Source: AM-0621 sp964386705 (GTDB lineage: Bacteria > Planctomycetota > Planctomycetia > Planctomycetales > Planctomycetaceae). Taken from it: a DNA stretch of 64,000 nt. Within the stretch, counting starts at the first letter, position 1. Every line of letters begins with the position of its first letter. A model generated the notes under the pieces. It was not told where the DNA came from. It searched no databases and saw nothing but the letters and a program-made list of their open reading frames with translations. Shown one piece after another: positions 16,501 to 23,717 of this stretch. Position numbers and translations under genes: made by a program. The stretch spans positions 1 through 64,000 of the forward strand of contig CAYLTY010000001.1 of assembly GCA_964386705.1 (NCBI GenBank), read 5' to 3'.

Positions 16501-18664
16501 CATGCCGGGAGATCGCCGTCTCCTGGCCGAACACTCCGGTTGTTAGATCGAGCGTCTTGGCCGACATCGTACAGTCTGATTGCAACCAGATTACTCGAGC
16601 TTCCGTTGCGGAAATCGGACGAATCTTGATTGTCCGGATGGGGCGCAATGTGAAACCAACACGAGCTAGATTTTCGGCCAATGGAGCATCGCCGTGCTTA
16701 AACGTTTCATAATAGACTTCGCCCGTTTGCAGGGCTGCAATGAGGTGCAAATCGTCCGAGTAAAGTGATGGGCCATTGACTTCAAAAGCCATGACGCGAG
16801 CCGGCAAAGCTAGCTCCCAGATGCGTTCGCCCGACGTCGAGTTGATCGCCAGAATGCGTCCATCTACGGTCGAGACCAACGTCTCCTTTTTATCATTACC
16901 CGATACATCCGCCCATGTCATGCCGGTAATGGGGCTACCGACTTCAAAACTCCAGTCGATACCCGCCGTACGACTGACCCGGCGGAGAACCAGGTCAGTC
17001 GAGGTTTGCACAAACGCGGAGTGTTCCCCCACGCTGACTTTTCCCACTCGAAAGAATACCGGCGTAAAGGGCAAGCGCTTATGCCACGTCAGATCGATTC
17101 CATCTTGCTTGTCCAGGTCATACAGGTTCCTGTCAACGGTGTCTCGATCACCTTGAGCTAGAGCTCGCTCCACTTCCTTCGCAAGACGAATCCGATGATC
17201 GATCGAAGAAACTGCCTGCGGCAGCTTGGGAACAATTTCGTTGTAACGGTCTGGTAGCAGAGTCAGCAGCTTTATCAGCAAATTGGTCCTTGGCCGCATC
17301 AACACCTCTTGAAGTATCTGTGCCTGATGGTCGCGCGACAGAACGTTCAGTCGGTCACAGAGTTGATCGGACAAGATGGCATGGTTCGACATCGCTAGGC
17401 TGACAAACTGTGCGATGCCCAGTCCCTGAGAATTGATCACTCGTACGAGTTCATCCGCGATGAACGCCGACGTTTCCGATCTGTTGGCATTACTACTCGC
17501 AGTGGCGTCACGACAGAGTTCTTCGATTGCGCTGGAAAAGTCCCCAAGATATGCCGCTGTAGGAGTTGCGGCACTCGCTTGCGAAATGACCTTCTTTGCC
17601 TCGCGCAGGCAGTACCTGCGATTAACGGGATACAACGACTTCACTTGCCCCTTGTCAGTCGCTGCCCATATCTTTGGGCCACTGCAATGCTGCTCTGCAG
17701 TACGCGGCTCGACCTCGACATCCAGCGCGAAGACACACTTCCCCACAGGGTATGACCATTCCACCCTATGATCGCTCACGCAGATAACTTCCCCGCGCGA
17801 TGTTCCGGCAATCAGTCTTTGTGATTCACCATCCTGTGCAGGATAAGTACACAGGCTAAGTACCTTTGCTCCACAGTAATGCCTCCATATGATGCGACCA
17901 TCATGCTCGATAATGGAGACATTTCCGCCAGAGTCGGCGATGGCTAGTTTGGGCGAATCGCCGTCGTGGTCCGTAACCACGGTATGCAGCGAGTCATACT
18001 CAAGTTTGAACTGGACTCGAGGTCGAATCGACTGACTTCCCAAGTCTTCAGTTGTAAAAATCTCGATTGATGTATCGGCCAAGCCGCAAACAACATGACT
18101 CGTGCCCTCTTTGCCACGGTAGACGTTGATCGTCCGAATCGCTTTCTGTGAACTCAGTCGGCCGACAGGCGTGGCTAGGCCAGTTTCCATACTGATCCGA
18201 AGCAAGTTGCCTTCGTAGTCACCGGCAAGTGCGATCCGAGAAGGACTTCCCAACGGCTCAGGTAACCAGCAGATGGAACGGATTGAGGCATGTCCTTCAT
18301 GTTTGATCATAAGTTCAGATTGCTTCCTGGACTCACCCGCGATTTCGAGAGTGCCTATCCACCCCATCACGGACGGGTTGCAGTCGTGCCGCGTTACACC
18401 ACACAGCACAACATCCGTGTGCTCAGCGCCGTCGCGAATCAGGAAGTCACGAATTTGACTCTGCGGCGAAGATTGATACAGGCATTTTTGAGAGTCAGGT
18501 TGCGCACTGACGAGCTTGCTGCCGACGGAAAGAATGGGCCCAGTACGCCGCGAGTGTCTTAAGCAATAGACGTTAGAATCCGGGGGCAATTCACGAACGC
18601 GCTCATTGGTCTCCACAGCTCCCGCTTCAACCAGCCTGAGCATCTTTAGCATGTGCGACAGCAT
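13517..18664 (-). CDS. Giant double beta-propeller and NTPase protein, likely sensor of a sigma-54 controlled system
   Basis: The product has about 1,715 residues. I place the start at 18664 because the ATG follows AGAGGG and lies downstream of a sigma-54 promoter; an in-frame ATG at 18736 lies upstream of that promoter. Residues ~1-340 form WD40/quinoprotein-type blades (repeated VxCG and GxxxG strands ending in W or I). A helical linker follows, then a second propeller at ~540-850. Residues ~870-1330 look like a STAND module without a P-loop (STIIILDKVG resembles Walker B). The C-terminal module begins VFVGREDIL, has P-loop GPRRAGKTSI (~1380) and Walker B VLFLIDEVDKL (~1470), then winged-helix-like sequence. 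No effector enzyme domain is recognised. It overlaps the kinase gene by ATGA. It is probably a cytoplasmic ligand sensor whose NTPase switch acts through the kinase; the signal is unknown. Confidence 0.85.
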   Translation of the reverse strand: MLSHMLKMLRLVEAGAVETNERVRELPPDSNVYCLRHSRRTGPILSVGSKLVSAQPDSQKCLYQSSPQSQIRDFLIRDGAEHTDVVLCGVTRHDCNPSVMGWIGTLEIAGESRKQSELMIKHEGHASIRSICWLPEPLGSPSRIALAGDYEGNLLRISMETGLATPVGRLSSQKAIRTINVYRGKEGTSHVVCGLADTSIEIFTTEDLGSQSIRPRVQFKLEYDSLHTVVTDHDGDSPKLAIADSGGNVSIIEHDGRIIWRHYCGAKVLSLCTYPAQDGESQRLIAGTSRGEVICVSDHRVEWSYPVGKCVFALDVEVEPRTAEQHCSGPKIWAATDKGQVKSLYPVNRRYCLREAKKVISQASAATPTAAYLGDFSSAIEELCRDATASSNANRSETSAFIADELVRVINSQGLGIAQFVSLAMSNHAILSDQLCDRLNVLSRDHQAQILQEVLMRPRTNLLIKLLTLLPDRYNEIVPKLPQAVSSIDHRIRLAKEVERALAQGDRDTVDRNLYDLDKQDGIDLTWHKRLPFTPVFFRVGKVSVGEHSAFVQTSTDLVLRRVSRTAGIDWSFEVGSPITGMTWADVSGNDKKETLVSTVDGRILAINSTSGERIWELALPARVMAFEVNGPSLYSDDLHLIAALQTGEVYYETFKHGDAPLAENLARVGFTLRPIRTIKIRPISATEARVIWLQSDCTMSAKTLDLTTGVFGQETAISRHGLPLRLTISEDGTAVYVASNMAIYRHDILELEKYTTIFESSSGQIVDFGLVQGEQAEGMVAYIVQANGQLTLCDRDGTPIESRTLPQGITRPGVYRPLVNKPIQLTGYVGNEIRNWHLEQREWIKRLREDAVAHLNDTTALEQFKQLHAADAELKTIDRVQHEISVESKVPIALLVPCWTIEDKSRLLPPELSIAPSPCASVGAFCRTIPCNQSTIIILDKVGAPKPVVQHVCDLLLTQQKSVIIYFVGTGAELHSALLDAGVRTESCGLSQYSVRELEFLFLVAGINQPDKLAKIVCAATLGIPSLVLELIRNMTSQAHDGQALTAVGAAEASIIDLNRSSLPKTFKMLWENLELTEQILISSEFLIPDQAEGDVMARMKDAKLYGREHEELLESLGLLRKKEAWGVHLPIWPWIGCVQQYRRVATIVLNRLAEMPKILGMQQLAHLARSLNSFPKAVESLTQRSKTILKMAPAWQRLCDGLGAETKAPLQDLLTGIAELCGLELWAVEYESESELAFGLFDMEPIGLRCTVDTLWVFVSHGKELALATLLKKRRTTFRDPIFLLTSNDADLSVIPEDQRRSLAILKESDFLQLLTSEGQERTNACLDWLIEYMTKSLPLKVISPYHSGDHPNMAVFVGREDILETLRSAATGNAILIGPRRAGKTSILWRLGQVTRGERQRSLSKQANDTDEWFRPIYIDVATTSSTQEACERLIEAIGGEGNSVASLAYELRRLRRFQNAQVLFLIDEVDKLFRNDRRQAAELFWQLRGLSNENLCRFVCAGFVDLYDETTNRESSFFNFGREIFVGSLTQDEAHQLISLPIERLRIRFDDKDACLRIISYETTNHPSYIHKVCENLMDMLAVDESGVVTKEKCAQAIREVKLADVFQITFEDLNPLTQLVLTVFPHGREYHKALNAKQVALDERLQGLAIPSAMVRKALRSAVMAGFLAVEDGMYQMHSEKLGKLVRELAPPLAELRAMVREAVRKFESS

Positions 18665-18704
18665 GTTATCCCTCTTGAGCCACAGTCGGAACGCGACAGG
18701 GCAA

Positions 18705-18720
18705 GGCAAAATGCGTGCCG
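18705..18720 (-). promoter_or_regulatory. Sigma-54 (-24/-12) promoter of the four-gene operon
   Basis: On the minus strand, CGGCACGCATTTTGCC matches TGGCACRNNNNTTGCW with exact spacing; only the first and last bases deviate. Transcription would start near 18692, about 28 nt before the ATG at 18664 and downstream of the competing ATG at 18736. As the operon's last gene encodes a sigma-54 activator, this implies positive autoregulation (inferred). Confidence 0.72.
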
Positions 18721-18811
18721 ATGGTTCCGATGACATAAGGCTCTACGCAAACCTCAATTCCGAGGCACTTTCTAGGAAGCAAAACGGCCGCGTCGCGGCA
18801 ATTCCGCCGAC

Positions 18812-18824
18812 TTTGTCGGACAAA
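18812..18824. promoter_or_regulatory. Perfect palindrome upstream of the sigma-54 promoter, possible activator site
   Basis: TTTGTC-G-GACAAA is a perfect 13-bp palindrome about 90 bp upstream of the -24 element. It is overlapped by a CCGAC-TTT-GTCGG dyad starting at 18807. The position suits an upstream activator sequence. The half-site TTGTCGGA is also found at 6641, upstream of the other candidate promoter. Tentative. Confidence 0.4.
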
Positions 18825-19006
18825 TTGAGCCGTTTTTTCCAGACGGTAACCCAAAATCGCTGAGATGGAATTAGCTCAGGCTGCTTGACTTTAGGAGTTT
18901 TCAATGAGCGTGCACTTGAGCGCCGTGGGTGTTGATGTCCCACATCGGAGCCCATCGCGGAAAGCCTCTCTGTTCAGTAAGCTGTGGAATCTTTCCTGAT
19001 GCCGGT

Positions 19007-19032
19007 AAAAGTCCCCGATTTCAGGGGCTTTT
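19007..19032 (+). terminator. Rho-independent terminator-like hairpin
   Basis: AAAAGTCCCC and GGGGCTTTT pair (one bulged T) around a 7-base loop, and the run TTTTGTTT follows. No plus-strand gene ends here now, so it is either a relic or works on read-through towards the IS. Confidence 0.45.
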
Positions 19033-19075
19033 GTTTCTCCCTAGCATTTGCGAATGCGTTGCGCATGGGCTGGGG

Positions 19076-19172
19076 AATTGCTGGGACAACTTCGTGAAAC
19101 GCCACGCCGAAACACTCTGGACGGTGGACTTTTTCACGGTGAAAACTGTCACTATCCGAGGGCCTTCGGTTC
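19076..19172 (+). pseudogene. Short transposase fragment of the same rve-type IS
   Basis: The plus strand encodes NCWDNFVKRHAETLWTVDFF followed by TVKTVTIRG, equivalent to the segment around the first catalytic Asp of the 354-residue transposase. It breaks off at a TAG soon afterwards. It lies only ~300 bp upstream of an intact copy, so it is an older, independent insertion. Confidence 0.85.
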
Positions 19173-19479
19173 CGTAGGCGTATTCCAAAAACCAGCCGAA
19201 ACTCTGTAAGCCATGAACTGCGTGCAGCTTATGAAAAAGGCATTTTGGTGTAAAGTGACGCACTTCGTAGCAAATAATGGCGGTATGAGGCGGTATGACG
19301 CACCCAATCCGGTAATTACCGGGTGGCGAAAATGACGGTCAAAAAGGGCCGTCGGCAGCTCCGAGTTTGAGCCACTTCTTCTGCTGAAGAAGGCCACTCG
19401 AAGAGCACGCTTGATGGTGGCATTGAATAGTTAGCAACTGCCAAATCGCGCGCCGGAACTACTCGGGTCGAGGCCGCGA

Positions 19480-20820
19480 GCTATTGAGCGTCAACGGACA
19501 GATCGCGCCATCAAGTCATCGCCGCAGAATCGCTTCGCTCGTTGAAGCGGCCGCACCAATCCGGCTTCTTTGAGGCACGGAATCGGCCCTCAGAACGGCC
19601 AGAATGCCACAGCAAGAACAGCTCGTCGGAGCACCCAAAAAATACGATTCACGCGATCACTTCCGATCGCGATTTTTTCGCGGCTCGCGGACGACATAGT
19701 GCTGTTCAACAGAAGTGTTATCTCACCGTTTTATAGCGAGTTGCGACAATAGCATGGCCGCCAAGATTTTCCACCCGCTGCTCGCCCTGATCGCGTCCGC
19801 AACCAACAATGAACTCGCCCGTTATGTCGAGTTCTTGAAGGAAGAGAACAAGATCCTACGGTCACGAGTGCCAGGGCAGATCCACACGAAGCCGGAGGAG
19901 AGGTCACGACTGGTCAAGCTCGGCAAGTCGTTAGGTCAGGCAGTTGAAGAGCTAATCACTTTGGTGTCGCCCGCGACGTTCTACCGCTGGTGTCGAGACG
20001 AGCAGACGACCAAGACGAAGAAGAATCCGAGGGCAGGTCAGCGGAAGCCGCGCGAGGTCAGGGAGTTCGTGGTTGAGGTCGCGCGCGCCACTGGGTTCGG
20101 ATACACTCGCATTCTCGGCGAGTGTAGAAAAGTGGGGATCAAGAATATCAGCCGCCAGACTGTCAGGAACATTCTGAAGGAGGAGGGCATCGAGCCAGGT
20201 CCAAATCGTAAGAACGACTGCTGGGACAACTTCATCAAACGCCATGCGGAGACATTGTGGGCTGTGGATTTCTTCGCGGTGAAGAGTGTGACGCTCAAGG
20301 GGATTCGTGACCTGTATGTGATGGTCTTCCTATGCCTGGAGACCCGTGAGGTCATCGTCACTGAGTCGACGGAGCACCCTAACTCCGCGTGGGTCGTCGA
20401 ACAGACGAAAGAGTTCCTTGATCAGACGATGGACCGCGAGAAGAAGCCGTCGATCGTGATGCACGACCGCGACACCAAGTTCACCAAGGAGTTTGTGAAG
20501 ACGCTGGAAGAGAAGGGCGTGCGCACAAACAGGCTGCCGATCACTGCGCCCAATCTGAACGGCAGATGCGAGCGTTTCATCTTAACAATTAAGTACGAGT
20601 GTCTGTTTAAGTTCATAGTTTTCGGCAAACGGCATCTTGATTATCTCGTGAGCTCATTTGTGGCTTACTACAACGTGCAGAGATCGCACATGGAACGCGA
20701 GCATTTGCCACCTGTTCGCGAAGAACCAAGCGAAGTGATGAAGTTCAAAAGGGAATCGGTGGAGATCAAGTCGTATGTGGGAGGGCTCGTGCCGTCGTTT
20801 GAGCGGAGGGCTGCGTGAGC
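19480..20820 (+). mobile_element. Insertion sequence, DDE integrase-type transposase, copy 1
   Basis: Bounds are set by similarity to copy 2 at 29240-30578. The element has about 270 bp of conserved non-coding left end and a single transposase gene, and similarity stops right after the transposase stop. Two blocks of the left end are almost identical between copies: 19508-19537, and ~19690-19753 just before the start codon. No terminal inverted repeat or target duplication could be fixed by eye. Confidence 0.75.
19754..20818 (+). CDS. Transposase with integrase (rve) core, copy 1
   Basis: The product has 354 residues from the ATG at 19754. That start is favoured because non-coding conservation with copy 2 ends there; an ATG at 19715 is in frame but lies inside the conserved left end. 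The N-terminus holds a coiled-coil-like FLKEENKILRSR and a helix-turn-helix region. The catalytic triad is D in LWAVDFF, D in VMHDRDTKF and E in NLNGRCERF. The C-terminus reads YYNVQRSHMEREHLPP, like the rve_3 tail of IS481/IS3-type enzymes. It is one ORF without a frameshift, unlike most IS3 elements. It looks intact and has drifted from copy 2 mostly at synonymous sites, which suggests each has been kept active. Confidence 0.9.
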   Translation: MAAKIFHPLLALIASATNNELARYVEFLKEENKILRSRVPGQIHTKPEERSRLVKLGKSLGQAVEELITLVSPATFYRWCRDEQTTKTKKNPRAGQRKPREVREFVVEVARATGFGYTRILGECRKVGIKNISRQTVRNILKEEGIEPGPNRKNDCWDNFIKRHAETLWAVDFFAVKSVTLKGIRDLYVMVFLCLETREVIVTESTEHPNSAWVVEQTKEFLDQTMDREKKPSIVMHDRDTKFTKEFVKTLEEKGVRTNRLPITAPNLNGRCERFILTIKYECLFKFIVFGKRHLDYLVSSFVAYYNVQRSHMEREHLPPVREEPSEVMKFKRESVEIKSYVGGLVPSFERRAA

Positions 20821-20843
20821 GGCCTCTGCCCTCAGAATACGAT

Positions 20844-21356
20844 ATGTGGACCTCAAGGGTGCGGCCACAGTTGATTTATGCTCGTGCGGGTCGCCAAAAT
20901 GTGCCGAACTTCGATGCAAAAGGGTTCTTGAGTAGGAACAGATTCTTGAAGCCAATAGTTGATGTGATCGCTGCGCTCACTGTCGTGTTGTGGATCGTGA
21001 TAACGGCCTTTGGATACCACTCCGGTTGGCTGTGGTTGGCGGGCATTCTTGGTATTCTGTACTTTCACACCATTGGCGACGACACAAAGGGTTCACCTTC
21101 GAGAGCAGCAGGGCGTTCATCGATGGATGCAGGGCGCTCGCTTGCAGAGGACGGTCAGATTATATGCCCTCACTGTCAAACGCGAGGCAGGGTTCGAACA
21201 TACGGTATGGAACGAAAAACTGGAATCAGCGGAGCCAAAGCGACCGCCGCAATCATTACCGCGGGATTGTCACTATTTTTCGTGGGTCTCTCACGAAAAG
21301 ATGATGTTCTGCGTGCTCGCTGTAGTAATTGTAATGTTAGTTGGGATATCAGCTAA
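20844..21356 (+). CDS. Small membrane protein with split zinc ribbon
   Basis: The product has about 170 residues; the start is uncertain (ATG at 20844, or 20775 inside the transposase end). Hydrophobic segments lie at about 37-70 (VIAALTVVLWIVITAFGY and following) and at 130-150 (AAIITAGLSLFFVGLSR). Two cysteine pairs, CPHC and CSNC, bracket the second segment and the chain ends NVSWDIS. This CxxC-membrane-CxxC layout is common in small bacterial zinc-ribbon membrane proteins of unknown role. The gene begins 25 bp after the IS transposase stop, so its native 5' region was probably replaced by the insertion. No function can be assigned. Confidence 0.6.
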   Translation: MWTSRVRPQLIYARAGRQNVPNFDAKGFLSRNRFLKPIVDVIAALTVVLWIVITAFGYHSGWLWLAGILGILYFHTIGDDTKGSPSRAAGRSSMDAGRSLAEDGQIICPHCQTRGRVRTYGMERKTGISGAKATAAIITAGLSLFFVGLSRKDDVLRARCSNCNVSWDIS

Positions 21357-22064
21357 TATATAATTCGTTTCTTGAATGTCTTCTGCGAGCTCTGAGTGAA
21401 TGCGGCTCATTGATTGTCACGAAAGAGGGCGGTTGCGAGTACGGAGCTTTCAGCCGAAAGCGGCGAGGATGCGGTGGTTAGGTGTGCCGCATTGGCGATT
21501 GGTAAATAGAAACCAACTCGGAAGTAAGATCCGCTCAAGTCGCAGCAAACATTCTGTCACCTGGGTGCTGATGCCGGTTGGCTTTTCGTATTGTCCGAGT
21601 CATCAATGTGGCGGATTAAAGGTCGAGCTGCTCGCTCGGGTGAGCTTTCTGCTGAACCGTCGCTTAAGCCGTGCCTCTGCATGGCCTGAAACTATGGCGA
21701 AATGCGAGGGTAATTGGGATGGTGTGTCCAATCCGTCCTATCGGCGTTTGCTTCATTGCAATGAGCCCTGGAGTTTGTACTAGGGAAGGTTTCAGCCAAA
21801 TTGGCGGTTCGACTTACCGATCCTGTTTCTTGACGGAGCGAAGTAGAAAGTCGAAACCTGTTCCAGGTATCACAGCCGCGTCCTCGCGCGAAGATGTTGT
21901 CTTGCCCCGTTTTAGGACCGTCGCGGCTTACAGAGTTTCGAACTGCGCAGGCAAATTGACGGATATGTATTTGACCAAAGCACCAGCTCGTCGCCCGAAC
22001 CTGTAGAGTTTGTATGTTATCCGTCGACACGATTTTCCGACTGACCCACCTTTGAGCAATCAGC
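21357..22064. other. Intergenic region without credible gene
   Basis: Only a diverged IS110 left-end fragment at 21412-21465 is recognised. The frames here show no protein-like character. The stretch should hold the promoter of the CARF/sigma-54 activator gene that starts at 22065, but no clear -35/-10 was identified. Confidence 0.55.
21412..21465 (+). mobile_element. Diverged IS110 left-end fragment (copy F)
   Basis: GAAAGAGGGCGGTTGCGA-TACGGAGCT matches the beginning of the five better preserved left-end fragments at 33.7-47.3 kb, and then similarity fades. No transposase codons remain. Confidence 0.55.
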
Positions 22065-23666
22065 ATGAAGCGCCGAGTTTTGGTTCAATGGATCGGCCAT
22101 AGCGACTTACGTGCAATGGCTCGCGACCTCCCGCCGAGCGATCGAAAGGCTATTCTCGACGTTATCGGAGGCGAGCCTGCCAAGCCGAAAGACGACGGGC
22201 CAACAAAAACACTCCTTCAATCAGAGTCGTTTGATCAGATCACGCTCCTCAGTAATTACAAGTCTGATTTCAATCGCTGGTTTCGTACTTGGCTCGGCTT
22301 GCCTGCGGAAATCGTGGCTGTCGAGCTCACAAACCCCACAAACTACGCAGCGATCTACAAGCTGGCTAATCAGACTCTCAGTGCGATTCGCGGCAGCAGC
22401 GGCAATCTCAATGCTGAACTTTGCTTGCATCTGAGTCCGGGGACGCCGGCGATGGCGGCCGTTTGGCTTCTACTGGGAAAGACTCGTTATCCGGCGACTT
22501 TCTTCGAAACATTCGCCGGTCGGTCGACGGTCACGCAGATTCCCTTTGATCTCACGGTTGATGTCATTCCGGGCTTGCTGCACCAGGCGGATCGGCACTG
22601 GGAACATCTCGCGGCTATGCCACCAAGTGAGGTTTCGGGATTCGAGAACATCATTGGAGAGAGCATGATCATCCGTGATGCTGTCGGGCGAGCCAAACGA
22701 GTTGCATTGCGAAATGTTTCGACACTGATCTTGGGCGAAAGCGGCACCGGCAAAGAACTGTTTGCACGCGCGATTCATCAGGCGAGCCCGCGACGGGACA
22801 AGCCGTTTGTTGCCATCAACTGTGCGGCCTTGTCTAAGACCCTTTTGGAGTCCGAACTTTTTGGGCATGTCAAAGGGGCATTTACCGGTGCCACCTATGA
22901 GCACAAGGGGGCATTCGAGCAAGCTAATCACGGCACGCTCTTCTTGGACGAAGTTGGCGAGTGCGATTTGGAAGTCCAAGCTAAGTTGCTCCGCACGTTG
23001 CAACCGGGTGCTGGTGCAGCCGCCAGTACGCGGATGATCCGGCGTTTGGGCGGGGCGCACGACGTTCCTGTTGATGTCCGGATTGTGTCCGCAACCAATC
23101 GGGATCTGCGGGATGCAATTTCTAAGGGCACCTTCCGTGAGGATCTCTTTTACCGTCTATCGACGATCTCGATTTGCTTACCACCTCTCAGGGATCGCCG
23201 CTCCGACATTTCCGCAATCGCGGAACGACTGTTGGCAGACATCAATCAACAATTCGCCTCGGGAGAACCAGGCTATGAGCACAAAACTCTTTCTGCCTCC
23301 GCAAAAGCCTTTGTGAAACAACAGGCTTGGCCGGGCAACGTCCGGCAGCTTTACAACGTCTTAGTTCAAGCGGCCGTATTGGCGGATCAGACGGAACTCA
23401 GTCGCGAAGACCTGTTCGCTGCGCTGGGAGAATTACCCCCGCCAGCGTCCTTCCAGAGGGTCTTGCAGGGGCTGGATTTTGAGTCCGGTTTCGACCTCGA
23501 CGAGCATCTCAACAGCCTGCAACGAGAGATCTTGCGTCGCGCGATGCAGCAAGCCAAAGGCAACAAGACCAAAGCCGCGAAGCTGCTTGGAATCAAGAGC
23601 TATCAAGCCCTGACGCATCGCTTAGACAGCCTCGAAGTGTCCGACCCAAATGCGCCTGGCGAGTAA
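22065..23666 (+). CDS. RtcR-like sigma-54 activator with CARF-type sensor domain
   Basis: The product has 533 residues. The N-terminal ~170 residues form a CARF-like Rossmann domain with the signature HLSPGTPAMAAVWLLLGKT (122-140), as in RtcR and related nucleotide-sensing regulators. The AAA+ domain has Walker A GESGTGKE (224-231), an intact GAFTGA loop (271-276), Walker B LFLDEVGE (292-299) and the arginine-rich sensor region VRIVSATNRD. The C-terminus is a Fis-type helix-turn-helix, NKTKAAKLLGIKSYQAL. RtcR proteins respond to RNA ends or cyclic nucleotides and switch on RNA-repair operons. Here no rtcA/rtcB follows; instead a consensus sigma-54 promoter and an NTPase/beta-propeller pair do. 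I infer it is the dedicated switch of those genes. The ligand is unknown. Confidence 0.92.
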   Translation: MKRRVLVQWIGHSDLRAMARDLPPSDRKAILDVIGGEPAKPKDDGPTKTLLQSESFDQITLLSNYKSDFNRWFRTWLGLPAEIVAVELTNPTNYAAIYKLANQTLSAIRGSSGNLNAELCLHLSPGTPAMAAVWLLLGKTRYPATFFETFAGRSTVTQIPFDLTVDVIPGLLHQADRHWEHLAAMPPSEVSGFENIIGESMIIRDAVGRAKRVALRNVSTLILGESGTGKELFARAIHQASPRRDKPFVAINCAALSKTLLESELFGHVKGAFTGATYEHKGAFEQANHGTLFLDEVGECDLEVQAKLLRTLQPGAGAAASTRMIRRLGGAHDVPVDVRIVSATNRDLRDAISKGTFREDLFYRLSTISICLPPLRDRRSDISAIAERLLADINQQFASGEPGYEHKTLSASAKAFVKQQAWPGNVRQLYNVLVQAAVLADQTELSREDLFAALGELPPPASFQRVLQGLDFESGFDLDEHLNSLQREILRRAMQQAKGNKTKAAKLLGIKSYQALTHRLDSLEVSDPNAPGE

Positions 23667-23688
23667 TCTTCTCCATCATCGGACGTCG

Positions 23689-23704
23689 TGGCACAGTGCT
23701 TGCC
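23689..23704 (+). promoter_or_regulatory. Consensus sigma-54 (-24/-12) promoter
   Basis: TGGCACAGTGCTTGCC matches TGGCACRNNNNTTGCW at every position except the last. It lies 22 bp after the activator gene stop. Start of transcription would be near 23715, only about 3 nt before the ATG at 23718. That makes either a near-leaderless message or initiation at the next ATG, 23745, likely. GTCCGA and TCGGAC form a widely spaced dyad at about 23638-23684. Confidence 0.8.
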
Positions 23705-23717
23705 TTAGCGTCGCCGC

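Larger units (their letters stand above)
18825..19479. other. Intergenic DNA with IS debris
   Basis: Apart from the hairpin at 19007-19032 and the transposase fragment at 19076-19172, no coding frame is credible. It lies between the divergent sigma-54 operon and the first IS copy. Confidence 0.6.

Noticed and set aside
22065..23666. Calling the activator RtcR proper
   Set aside because: No rtcA or rtcB is present nearby and the promoter it faces drives a NACHT/propeller pair, so only RtcR-like is justified.
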